Assembly (NCBI GenBank): GCA_016169945.1
Contig: JADLSH010000355.1
Location: 3,281,501-3,345,500 of the forward strand
Source of the DNA: Trachythela sp. YZ-2020
Taxonomy: Eukaryota > Cnidaria > Anthozoa > Malacalcyonacea > Clavulariidae
DNA: 64,000 bases
Direction of reading: 5' to 3'
Shown here piece after piece: positions 12,700 to 24,200 of the stretch (position 1 is its first letter; every line of letters starts with the position of its first letter). Below the pieces are notes generated by a model. The model did not search any database, was not told where the DNA came from, and was given only the letters and a program-made list of their open reading frames with translations. Both the position numbers and the translations under genes were made by a program.

Positions 12700-13795
12700 C
12701 TTGAAAACTTATGCACGTAGAGTTGTGGTTGGTTATCTCTTGTGTTTCGAGGGCTGCCCCCAGGTATCCCAGTTACGCACAGGCAGATTTTGTTGGCCTC
12801 ATAAACTGTCTTCGGAACATTCCTTTGGTGGATACAGTTCTTAATGAGAGTGATGACATCAATCTTGCCTGGTCGAAATGGAAAGACGCTTTCCTTGCCG
12901 CTGTGAACGCTTTTGTTCCAAAAACAAAACTTAAGCGCCAAGGACTTACTCCACGCCATTAAGATGAAAGGAGCTAGAAAGGGAAGGCTAAAAACTCGCC
13001 TTAACTGTGGGAGAAGTTTCGCAAGACTCGTCAACATGTCAAGTGTTGGATGAACGCCAAAAAGAGGGAATATCTGTCTGGACTCTCGGAAACTGTGTTT
13101 AATGACTCCAAATTATTTTGGAGATTTTTTAAATCTAAAACTTCTAAATCTTCACTGCCTGATGCAATTAAGCTAGATGTAATTAAGCTAGTCTTAAATT
13201 GCCCACTGTAGTGGAAAAAGCTAATGCTTTCAACACCTACTTTGCTTCAGTCTTTAACTCAGCTGGCACAAGTTCTCCTCTTCAAGCTTCTCGCTCGAAC
13301 GCACCACTAAATTCTCTTGACTCAATAATTGTACCTGAATACGAAGTTCAGTCTTTGTTATTCAATTTGTCACCCTCCGAAGCTACTGGCCCAGATGAAA
13401 TACCAGCATACCTTTTAAAACGATGTTCCGAGATAATCTCCCCTTCTTTGACTGTTCTTTTAACTTATCTCTCCAACAGGGTATATTTCCTTCTGAATGG
13501 AAAAATGCAAATGTAGTTCCAATACCTAAGAAAGATGATGTTCATGAAGTCACCAACTACAGACCGATTTCACTACTCACCCAAATCTCTAAAGTTCTTG
13601 AACGTTTGGTTTTCAGTCATGTTTCTCTTTTTATTCAACACTCTTTGCATAACCTCCAGCATGGCTTTCGCTATAATAGGCCATGTGTTACTCAACTTCT
13701 CAAGGTATTTCACGACCTCGGTCGTGCTCTTGATTCGGGTAAAGAAATTGACCTTATTTATCTTGATTTTGCTAAAGCATTCGATTCTGTGTAAT
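12700..13795 (+). mobile_element. Truncated, frameshifted LINE (RT fragment)
   Basis: Non-LTR retrotransposon remnant. 12711-12962 encodes a linker with LNESDDINLAWSKWKDAF. 13199-13516 and 13423-13794 encode, in two overlapping frames, the first part of a reverse transcriptase: ATGPDEIPAYLLK, then WKNANVVPIPKKDD, NYRPISLL and YLDFAKAFDSV. The frames must shift near 13425-13480. The copy stops right after AFDSV, before the catalytic YADD block would appear, so it is dead. Confidence 0.88.
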
Positions 13796-14140
13796 AATTA
13801 CATATTGATCCCCGGCAACAAAAAGGATTTAATTTGAATCTACGGTACGAACGATTGGCAAAATATATATTGCTGCAAATTATGCGGCAATTTACACTAA
13901 GTTCGGTCCTTTTTGTGGGGGTGAGCGCTGGTTTCAATACTTTCAACAGATACCTGCATAAATCATTACACCGCGTGTGTCCGTAGCTAGCAAAGCCAAG
14001 TGTTTTCATTACATTTTTGTGTATGCAAGTAAAATTGTCACAGTCTAAAGAACGACTTTATTCAAACATACACTATTTATGAATCATGACGTATTAAAGT
14101 TTATTTCTAGCTTGTTTACTAAAGATAATTTTACGTAAGG

Positions 14141-14312
14141 ATCTACGGAACAGCATCTACGGAACAGCATCACATTTCTACGGAAAAACACTGCATTTCT
14201 ACAGAAAAATACTACATTTCTACGGAATAACACTGCATTTCTACGGAATAACACTGCATTTCTACGGAAAACATGCTATATTCTACGGAACGAGTATTAT
14301 TTCCTACGGAAG
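14141..14312. repeat. 24-bp tandem repeat
   Basis: About seven units built on TTTCTACGGAATAACACTGCA, with unit lengths of 15-25 bp and base changes. It lies between the LINE fragment and the end of the JmjC gene. Confidence 0.85.
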
Positions 14313-14486
14313 AAGCGTGTCCCTAATGGGGCACCGTACTTAACAGCGTTGTCATTCAGCGCTGACTAGAATCTACGCGTACCGCTCAAACGAGTAAAAA
14401 CGCTCATCAACTCTCATCAAAGTATGAACCAGCTAGTCGAGGTTGCCGCGCCGCCACGGAAACCAGGCGAATATGACGTTGGTAAA

Positions 14487-17400
14487 CTATAATTCATCTT
14501 TATCATGAAAAGTGTCCAAATCATTATCGACGTCCTCAAGAACAGGACCGTGTGGATCATCTATGTTACGAGCTAGGATTTTCAAATTTTCCCTCGGCAG
14601 TTTCTTGATTTGGTCTTCATTTACTTTGCCGTCTGCATCAACTTCGAATACTTTGGCAAATAATTCTTCCGCTTCTTCGAATGTCTGGAAAACGAAGGAA
14701 CAATTTTAAACACAAAATACGTGATAAGGCATTTGAATAAGGGTATGTTGAAACTAGCCTGGTGATGCCAGTGTTTGGTATAAGGGTAAATATGCTAAAT
14801 ATCGAGCATCTCGCTCGATAGAACTTATAGATGAAAATTATGACTCATGTACATATTTTAGACCTAACTAGGAACAGTTGCGAAAAATGCAATTATTAGT
14901 ATAGTACCTCATCCTCTTCTCCTTGAATCGCAAAATAATAAAATTGTGCGAAGTCATCCGATGTTAAAAACTCCTTGTCCAGTTCATGAAAAATCCCAAT
15001 CAGATTCTTCCGTAAGATTTCAACGTTAATATAACCCATGTCAATTGTCTTATCGCCTTTCTTGTATGTCCAATGAACGTCTATAGCACTCAGAGGAGTG
15101 TAGTCAAAGTTCGCATCATCACAGCCCGTGTCTCGAAATGATTTGTCGGTGTCAGATGTGAACAGCATGGTCGCGGAGATGGTTCGTTTGTGTGAGCGAA
15201 CTTGGTGCAAGTATTCTGAAACAGAGATACATTAGCATTACATTAAAAACAAGAGGGCATTCAGAGATTGCATACTCCGCCACAGCAGATGAGGTCAAGT
15301 ATCAGTCATGCATAAATTTTACATCCACTAATTAAGCATTCAGTTCTGCTTCAGCCAGGAAAAGCAAGACAAACTTTTGTAAATTTCTCGTCCAATTTTC
15401 ATTCAAATTGAACCAAAATCTAATCATTTGTCCTCGACCTACCGTATGGTCATTAGCTCCACAAATATTCGTACTAAAATATTTTTTATTTATCGTGTTC
15501 ACACAGACAAACAAACAAACAAACACACACACACACACATACCACTAGCTACCAGGTGAAAATATATTAGAGAGTTTGGCAACCGAGAACGGCAACGACA
15601 ACGGCAACGGCAAAAATATAATTACTTATGTTGTTTTATTTGAGCCAAAGTATACGTTACCACACTTAATTTGCCTCTTTAAGTATTCCTCTTTCTCTTA
15701 AACAGCCTTTAAATAGCAAGTAGTCGGCGAATTCACATCGAATACCCCAATCATATAACATCGAACGAATTAACTGTTGCCGTGGTCATGCACTGTGAAA
15801 ATGATGCAAATAACGTAGCGGTTTCAACAACTACGGCATTTTACAACGCTTAAGACCATGTAATTTACATTCGCCTTTGTCTTTGAGGATCAATGCTATT
15901 GTTGACGAGCACGTTGCCGTTGTCGTTGCCGTTGTCGTTCTCGGTTGCCAAACTCACTAATAACCTCCTGGCGGAGGTAAGAATGACCAGAGTCCAAGGC
16001 TCCAAGTGCTACGTCTGTCTCTCAAAAAGGGTGTATATGTTAACTCCCAAATAGAAACGGATTTTAGAGACAGATTCGGAGCAAGTCTAATCATGTTGAT
16101 CCATCTGTTTGCCGCATTTAAACACAGGCAAATTATTAGACAAACTATCTTTTCTTTATCCAAGTTCATCCAGAAGGATTATCCGTCTCTAGTATCGATT
16201 CGGCCATTTAAACATACCTATATTGATGGATAAACCAGCTACCGCATTACTCATTAGACTACCTGGAAAATATCAGACATGATTTGTTCCCAGAACCATT
16301 GCCAGTATAAATCATACTATTCTAGCTAGTTGGTCTGGCCACTTGGCCAGTTCATTTTGCATTTACACCAAGACAAATTATCCATTAGATGAATGATGTA
16401 TCTTGACTGATGAATCACCTCTAGCATAGTCTGCGTGGCAGATGATCTACCAATAAAAACTACACAGCAATAAAAACTACACCCATGCACCATATTTGTA
16501 TATAGCTTATAGTGTATTTGTACCTGACGGTATATAAATGCAGTCACCAGGATAAAGTGTAGCGTATGTCCATTGCACTTTGGCTATATCAGGATACTTC
16601 AGTAAGTCTACAGAATCCGGATCCAGAGATGAGAAACCAGATCCACTAAGTTGCTTCTACAAAAGATAAGAATAGGTACACAATGCATACAAGTGTACGT
16701 AAAAAGCCTTAATTTCACAGGCCTAAAATCTAAAAATCTGGTGATTTGGACAATCGCAATATCTGTAGTTCATACAATAATCATACCTTTTCAAACAATG
16801 GTAGGAACTTTTTAAAAGTATTATCCATCAACATAAAATCTTTGCTGCCGTTTATGATACAATGAATATTCTCATCAGCATCGTAATGGATGACAGATCT
16901 CGTGCCTCCCGAGCTCATCCAGAAATTTGTCTCATGCATGAAGTCCCGGAACGTCCCACACAACAGACAGAATGGAACCTTGGGAAGATCACATGATGAT
17001 TGTTAACCTACAAATATAACCCGGGGCCGTGGCCCCCCCAATATTATATGAGGGGGGCCGAAATATCTTTCGGCCCCACCAAAAAATAAAATAATTTTCA
17101 TGAAAATGATGGAAACAGCTTAGTTCCCTGAACAAGCTATCTAAAAGAGCAGTGACGTAGCCAGGATTTTCAGTCAAGGGGGGCCCAAAAAAGTACTAGG
17201 GAGGGCCAACATAGAGATTTGTATTAGTCTAAATGTTTCCTAGGGGGGATAAGACTCTGAAACGGCCGTTTCCGGCGATCTGGGGCTTCAAATTTTAAAA
17301 CATTTTTCACTCGCCGCCAACCATGGTGGCGCCTCGTGAGCTTGGGCCCCCCAATATTGAATACGTTCCTACGCCCCCGACCCTGGGCTTTGGAATGGAC

Positions 17401-18639
17401 CAGGGATTAGGAGATAAAGACAGATCACCCAGACAAGACAGACTCTGACATATCAATTCTGTCGAGATACATAATTCGTCTGTAGATCATGCATCTAAGG
17501 CCCGTTTCAGACGCCGCTCCACTCATGCGCCGAACTTAAATGACGAATTAGGTGCGACTGAAGAACGACGTATGAATCAATTAGGTACGGCAGAATTTGG
17601 AGCGACATAAGTTCGCCAGAGCCTGTCGCATTATGCAACGTTAGAGCGACATTGATTCATAGTCCGCTCCACTCATGTGCCGAACCTAAATCAAAATTTG
17701 CTGTAATTTATTAGGATTAGATTAGCCACTTTTCCATTTTTACATATTTTTTGAGTAGTATTTGGAATTCCCCCGCAAATTACCCTCCTCTCTCGTCAAC
17801 ATCATTATATTTTATACCCCGTTTGAATCACTGTCGCTCTTGTGTCGCTCCAGCGTCGCACCTAATACAATTAAGTTTGGCGCATGAGTGGGGCGGCGTC
17901 ATGCGTGGAACAAATCATGCCTGATAATTTCCTAACAGTTTGTCAAATGTTGTATTTACACACATAGACAGATCATATGTCAAGAAGAACCATGCAAGCA
18001 AGTTTATCTGAGTAGATGATCTACAAAGATATTTCATCTTGACAAATGATCCGACTGTCTGTCCAGCGGCGTAGGAGTGTAGGGAAAAGAGCCTGGGTAT
18101 GAAGTCAAGTTTATAAAGAAATTATCAGACTATCTTTTTTTGCCCAAATTCATGCAGTCGGATAATCTGTCTTTAAGTATAAATCGGGCCAATAATAATA
18201 CCTGAACCTCTGCCCTCATCGGGTCGGGCAGTAAGGTCACCGCATAAATATCTTCTTCGGTATACCTCTCAATAAACGACCGTATGTTAGCTCTTTGCGG
18301 GTCCTTGGTTCGATTCTCGCTTTTGACTTCTAAAATTAACTCCAAATCTCCATACATTGACACCAAATACGAATCACTCCATTTGAGAATTGCAGGACTA
18401 TCTGAAATAGCCTGTCTAAAAACCATAGGCTTATGAATGCTTACATATTTTTCCCAAAACGTTTTTGGATGTAAAAAGCCACTTTCTTCAGCGATTGGCC
18501 CGTCAGGAGGCCGGTGGTAGCCAAATTTTTTCAAATGGCCTGCAGGCAAACCAGACGAAGGATCGTCCACAAATTTCGGTGGAAATTCAGCGAGCGAAGT
18601 TGCAATTAGAACATAAACAAGTTGAACTGTATATGTCAT
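14487..18639 (-). CDS. ER-lumenal JmjC/Cupin_8 oxygenase with KDEL
   Basis: Predicted 2-oxoglutarate/Fe(II) oxygenase of the endoplasmic reticulum lumen; substrate unknown. Exons 18639-18202, 16978-16787, 16656-16524, 15215-14908 and 14684-14487 (TAG) join in phase to give about 422 residues. The start was chosen because MTYTVQLVYVLIATSLA is a good signal peptide; an in-frame Met further upstream (18753) lacks one. The JmjC core shows the metal triad: H177 and D179 in IHYDADENIH, and H258 in YLHQVRSH. The likely 2OG lysine is K192 in INGSKDF. The last exon has an EF-hand-like loop (VDADGKVNEDQ) and ends HDKDEL, a canonical ER retrieval signal. The EF-hand lacks the usual Glu at position 12. 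I do not recognise a named orthologue; JMJD8 is also ER-lumenal, but I know of no EF-hand in it. Confidence 0.88.
15570..15957. mobile_element. Mariner-type MITE, 388 bp
   Basis: Long inverted termini (GAGAGTTTGGCAACCGAGAA at the left, its near-exact complement at the right) enclose CGGCAACGACAACGGCAACG runs that also pair. Both ends abut a TA dinucleotide, as for Tc1/mariner elements. It lies in a JmjC-gene intron. Confidence 0.8.
17497..17915. mobile_element. Inverted-repeat element
   Basis: CCGCTCCACTCATGCGCCGA near the left end pairs with the complement of GGCGCATGAGTGGGGCGGCG near the right end. The motif TCCACTCATGTGCCGAAC also occurs internally. Edges are approximate and no target duplication was identified. 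It is in the first intron of the JmjC gene. Confidence 0.65.
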
Positions 18640-18770
18640 AGCATTAAATGTTTGTTTTGTTTGTTTGTTCAATGTAAACAAGGATCCAACACTCTGACAA
18701 ATGTTCACGATTATTTGAACAGATTTTCTTTGGTTGACTACTTGACTGTTCACGACGTGTACTTATGTAA

Positions 18771-19368
18771 GGGGTCGTCGACAAATAGATTTCGTCACGC
18801 ATCGTGGACTTGTTCCGCGATTGTGACGTGTGGACCCCCCCCTACCCCATCGCGGACCAGCGAAAAATTGTATTTAAGCTAACACAAGAGGCGAAATGAA
18901 CGGTGCAAAAAACGACTGTGAGCGACAAGCACGAGCGTTATAGTAGTATTAAGTAAATCAATAAATTTGTATGCATAACATCAATTAAATCAGCATGTAA
19001 TATAAACTAAAAATGTTTGGTAGTAGTAAAAGGCAACATAAAATTTAAATAAAATACCTGATCTGTCATCCAAAATGACGCAAATGCAATACTTAATATA
19101 TCCCTAAACGAGCGATCGCTCGATATACTTGTTATAAAATCGGAAGTAATCGGAATGTGTTCGGAATGCAGGCTCGTGAGAAATACTCAAATACTTATTG
19201 TTGTTGAGCTGTGATATTGTATGACATTCTTCTACCATTCTTGTTGTGAGTAAATCATTGTAAAATGTACTAAACCCTTATTAGATATTCGTATATTTGT
19301 TACATCAGTTTTCGTCCCAATTTTTTTAATAATCGCGGATTCTAAGCTCCCCCCTTGTCGACGACCCC
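18771..19368. mobile_element. Harbinger-type element upstream of JmjC gene
   Basis: Perfect inverted termini GGGGTCGTCGACAA and TTGTCGACGACCCC bound 598 bp, with TAA on both outer sides. A 3-bp TWA duplication with G-rich ends is typical of PIF/Harbinger elements. No transposase is evident. The near edge is 131 bp upstream of the predicted JmjC start codon. Confidence 0.8.
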
Positions 19369-19455
19369 TAAATAATAATACAATACCGGACTTTCTTTGT
19401 TTACTTCCTTTGTGGTGTTTACGTTATACTTCATGTTAGATACAATATCATGTAC

Positions 19456-19651
19456 TTAGGTCAGTCATCGTTTTCACTGCCAAGTAAAATCATGTGGCAT
19501 TACACAGAGTAAAATACTAAAGTAGGGCGCATCTGGGCGCATTGCCAGCTAATGGGTTAACAAGAGACACTGGCAGATAGTTTTGTTAACCCATTAACTG
19601 GCAGTACCCTACCACTGATGAGCAAAATCGTCATTAACTGGTAGTACCCTA

Positions 19652-19693
<42 letters not shown>

Positions 19694-19779
19694 ACTAAAG
19701 TAGGACGCATTGTCAGCTAATGGGTTAACCAGAGACACTGGCAGATAGTTTTGTTAACCCATTAACTGGCAGTACCTTA

Positions 19780-19821
<42 letters not shown>

Positions 19822-19862
19822 ACTAAAGTAGGGCGCATCTAGGCGCATTGCCAGCTAATGGT
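19456..19862. repeat. Array of TTAA-flanked MITEs
   Basis: Three head-to-tail copies of a 110-140 bp unit that starts TTAACCCATTAACTGGCAG and ends GCCAGCTAATGGGTTAA. Internally it has ACTGACGAGTAAAATCGTC and AGTAAAATACTAAAGTAGG. The ends are inverted repeats with a TTAA duplication and CCC/GGG tips, as in piggyBac-type MITEs. A single copy is at 57390-57502 in the opposite orientation. Confidence 0.85.
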
Positions 19863-20890
19863 TAGAATGATTTATTATTACCTTCATTATTTCAAAATGA
19901 AATAATCAAAACTTCTGCAATCTTGGGCATAGCTTGTTAACCACTTGTTAACTACTCGTTTTCCTGTTCCAACAATTTCATGCTGTTTAAAACCATGATA
20001 ATAATTCCCATTGTTTTCAATACATATTTAAGAGATAATATCAAAGGCAAACATTTCGAAATAACTATGTACTATACAGTAGTTCTATTTAAGATATCAG
20101 TCTCTACTTTTATGTACAATTAACTATTAAGTGTCAACTTTAAGTTGGTTTAATTTGAATGAAAGTCGGTCTTTCGTCTACGAAAAAAGACATACAGGCT
20201 TTATGCGTCCAATAGAAGTATACGACTTCCATTTTGAAAATGGACAATTGAATATACTGTTCACACGTACAATGCCTTGGAGGATGACTGATTGACATTG
20301 TAGACTTGCAAGTACATATCATCCCATCATTTCCAACTAAAAATAAGAGAACAGTTAGAAAAAGAAAATACAAACGAGATGATTTTAGTTGCTCGTTGTT
20401 TTACGATGCCACAAAAAATGGCGAGTACAGCTTCTCGAAAACTCTGCATGATATGACCCTATTGAGGAAGGTTGAAAGTGAAACACTGAATACAACTTTG
20501 CAAAGCAGTAAGTACTAGACTAGTCAGGCTAGTATTAATAGCAACAGTCAGCACTCAGTCAGACTATAGCAGTACTGCAATGGCCAACTGGCAAATATAG
20601 TTATACCCAGGCAAAATTCTGCATGTCGGAAAATTTCCAGTTATTTTGAGGAAGGTTGGGAATTTGAGTTGAACTTTATTTAAACACGTTGTCTCATCGT
20701 CACAAAATGCTCTTCCTGAGGGTCGTGCATATATATATAAAACAAATTAATTACTTAAATATTCGATTTAAGTATGTTTTTAAAAACAGAAATATTTTTG
20801 CATGCTTTTGTTGCGTTATCAAGCGAATTCCAGGCAACTGCTCCACTATAGGCAAGACTATTTTTTAGAAAGTTGGTATTTGGCCTAGGT
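19863..20890. other. No firm gene; possible exon at 20306-20516
   Basis: A plus-strand frame from ATG 20306 encodes about 70 residues rich in Lys/Arg and ends near a good donor (AGCA/GTAAGT at about 20509). No partner exon or family was recognised, so it is not called as a gene. The rest is AT-rich sequence without features. Confidence 0.35.
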
Positions 20891-21190
20891 ATTCACAAAT
20901 TCAAATTGCTACCTCTCACGTCATAGTCATGTATTTCATCCCTCTTCGAAAGCTGGGATGTTAAATAGGAAGGTGCTGCATTGTTTAATACCTTCAACAT
21001 CAACAATGCCTTATTCATATTCCAACGGCGCTCTAACTTTTGCCAGCCTAGTTTATCTATGATCTCTGCTGACCTAATTTCATAGCCAGAGCGCGTGATA
21101 ATTCTTCCAGCACGGTTTTGCAATTTTTCTCTAAGGCCTTTATTACAAATATCCCACACAGACGAACAGTAGTCAAAGTGCGGTTGTGCG
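20890..21190 (-). mobile_element. LINE 3' coding remnant
   Basis: Minus-strand reading frame with the non-LTR C-terminal signature: LREKLQNRAGRIIT, then LGWQKLERRW, a Lys/Leu-rich helix and an SQLSKRDEIHDYDVR tail. It lies just past the last XRCC5 exon and is truncated at both ends. Confidence 0.8.
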
Positions 21191-21203
21191 AGAACCCAAA
21201 ATC

Positions 21204-24200
21204 CTACTCGGAAGAAGGTTGAAAAGGTTCTGCAACTCTGAGCGCATATAAGGATAACATTACCAGGTCGTCCACATCTTCGACTTGTTCCTCTGGTGTT
21301 TCCTCTCGTTTGTTGTCCACACCTTCTAAGAACTAAATAAGAGATTTATCCAGAGTTCAATGTGTTACGAAATGCATAGATCTACATTTTACAATACATT
21401 CTAGCTCAACCCATCGACGTTAGATCTAAAATTAGATGTTACAGTATATCTTAATGTACCGATCTGGCTGTTTCCTCTGAGATATCAACATCACCACATT
21501 CATCTTTATTGATCAGAGTTACCTTTCCTAAAAATACCAATTATATGTTAAATGGTTACTGCAAATCTATACTTCTGTATACAATTTTAACAAAGAGCTT
21601 CTCACAAAGTGTACCTTCCTTAATCCGTGCCCAAAACGACGTCTTGCTCCGTAACTGTTCTTTCAAATCCTCAAGAAATGTGTTAAACATCTGACCTTCC
21701 ACCGCCTGTAAAACATTTGGTATCAGAGTGGTTAGCGCATGTGCCGTTCACCTCTGTGATCTGAGTCCGATTCATGTAATATACATGCCATTGTCTAATT
21801 ATAATTCCACCTCATTCGCATGTCAGAAGAATGCTTCCAGTTTGACTCTACCAAACACCGCAGGTTTTGTCTTAATACTCCGGTTTCCTCATGTAGTAGC
21901 ACTGGACAAATAAGGTTTGCACTCTCAATTTCGACCATGAAGAATGCGGGAAAAGCAATAGCCACCTCACAATTTCTACTGATAAGGTATGGCTTTTTAA
22001 AGGACTTCTTAGTTTACGTTTCCTTCTGTAGTTTGAGGAATTGAAGTTACCCTAATCGACTCTCTACGCAATGCGCGAATGCATGACATGGCCTTGTTAT
22101 AAAACTCATCCTTGAATGAATCCATAATAAGTCGAAGAATACGATCTTTCATTTGTTTTGATGCTGAAATGTAAAATGAAAATAAGGACTTGATTATAGT
22201 GATTTGAAACAGCAAAAAAATGTGCTGAAAAACGAGGGCTACCCCAATCGTTATTATACTCCAAGGTTTTTAAAATTAGTATAAACATCAGCTTCAAGTT
22301 TATAATGGATGTTCATTATTATGGTGGTATCAACTATCAAGACAAGGATACGATGCTGATTTCCTTCGTATTTTGCTCATGAATTATTAAGAGCAAATTA
22401 TTTTGTATCTTGGTTATGAATGCATTTCAAAGTTTTTAGGTTCTGATACGTTTTTTAATCAACAAACAAACTTAAAAAGTATGTTTAGTGCATAATCAAT
22501 AAAATGAAGAGATTTCATAGAAGGTACGCCAAGGAAAAAGAAGCCTCTTAATGAGCATGAGTAATATATTTCTACCTTCACCGAAACGGTCAACATCTTT
22601 GAGATTTACAAGATAAGCGAAGTCTCCAACTGGATCAACTGTCCCAACCTAAACACGTGTAAATGAATAAATTAACTCATATACTGTCGACTGCGCATAC
22701 AAATGACGCGTTCCGCGACGGAATGACGCGTTCTGCGTTGAATCATAACATGTAACTGAGATTGAAAGATTTAAAATATGCATATCAAAGTATATTGAGC
22801 TGTTCAATCGTCTTTCGAATATACTTTTGCATATTGCTGTTGCTCAAAGAACATTTAGTTTCCGCTATTCACACGGTTGACTCGCTTTAAATTAAAAATA
22901 TATTCCCTTAAGTGCATCTTCCTTTATTTTCCTTTACACAGAAGACAAAATATGCTAGTGTAAAATCTATTTAATGGACAGTTCTATTGTGGCTATATCT
23001 AAAACACAAATGATGATTGAACAGTTGAATACTTTGATATGCATATCTTAAATCTTCCAGTCTTAGCTACATGTTATGATTCAACATGTTATGGCTATCA
23101 TGTTACTTAAGCACACCTAGCAATTCCTAGCAAATATTTATGATTCCTGAATCAAATGAGAGCATGGAAATGAGGTTGGAAAATAACAAGACTATGGTTA
23201 TTACCTCAGTAATTTCAGACTTCGTTAAATCTCCCATGCTTATAGCAGAGTCATCGTCTGCAAGTTTCTGACGTTTTGCCTCTCTACCGTCGTCATTCAA
23301 GCCGAGATCGATGCTGGAAGAGATTCAAACATCTTTTAGAAATTTACCTCTTTTGGACACTTAAACACGGTTTAACTGATAGTTCTAAACTGTTCTCTCC
23401 GTTACTACAAGAAGAAAACCAAGGTAAATTTGTAGTGTTTAGTTTCGTTTGGTTTATTGTGTTTGCCCGACTCTGAGGTGGACCGGAAAACCTTAACAGG
23501 TTTTACAACCCAATTGACAAGCACAGGCGAGAACCAACCAATCTCAACTTACATGCATGAGTTTATCAAGCACAGGAAAATTACCCAACCGACGTAAATC
23601 TCTGCCCTTGAAGTATAGCCCGCTGAACTCAGAGGTAAAGGACAACGCACTAACCGCATCTGCCACCCGGTTAACTGTCAAACTGGAAGCGCTATTCTCA
23701 CTATTCTCACAAGCGTAAATTTGAATTTATTTCAATTATTGATTGAAACTGTTACCTCGTCTTAAACATGTTTTCTTCCTTTTTATTTGACTTGTTTTTC
23801 TCGACAATCTCGAGTGGAAAGAGACCCTACAAATCGAAATTCATATGTCATATATAACAGCTATTTCCTGCACTTTAACTAAGGGAAGGGTCAAATATAC
23901 GTTTCTGCCACGTTTATGACGTCTAGGGGGGGGGGGGGCAGTGGGTTTGTAGGCATGTATATGCTTGAAAATACTGTCCTAAGTGTCCTAAAGTCCTCTT
24001 CCAGTTTTCACGAGAAACGTTTATGCCTTTGCGCTATAACTAGTGTATTTTAAAAACAATACATAATTCTTAATTATACAAATTATCCGCTATTAGGGCT
24101 TGACGTTTCAGGTAGGGTGGTTTTGTAGCTAAGAGACGTCATATTGACGTCTTTTGGGCAGAAACGTATATTTGACCCTTCGTAATTTTATCGCACAAAC

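Noticed and set aside
13199..13837. Active reverse transcriptase gene
   Set aside because: Two frames are needed, the copy stops before the YADD catalytic block, and there is no intact endonuclease.
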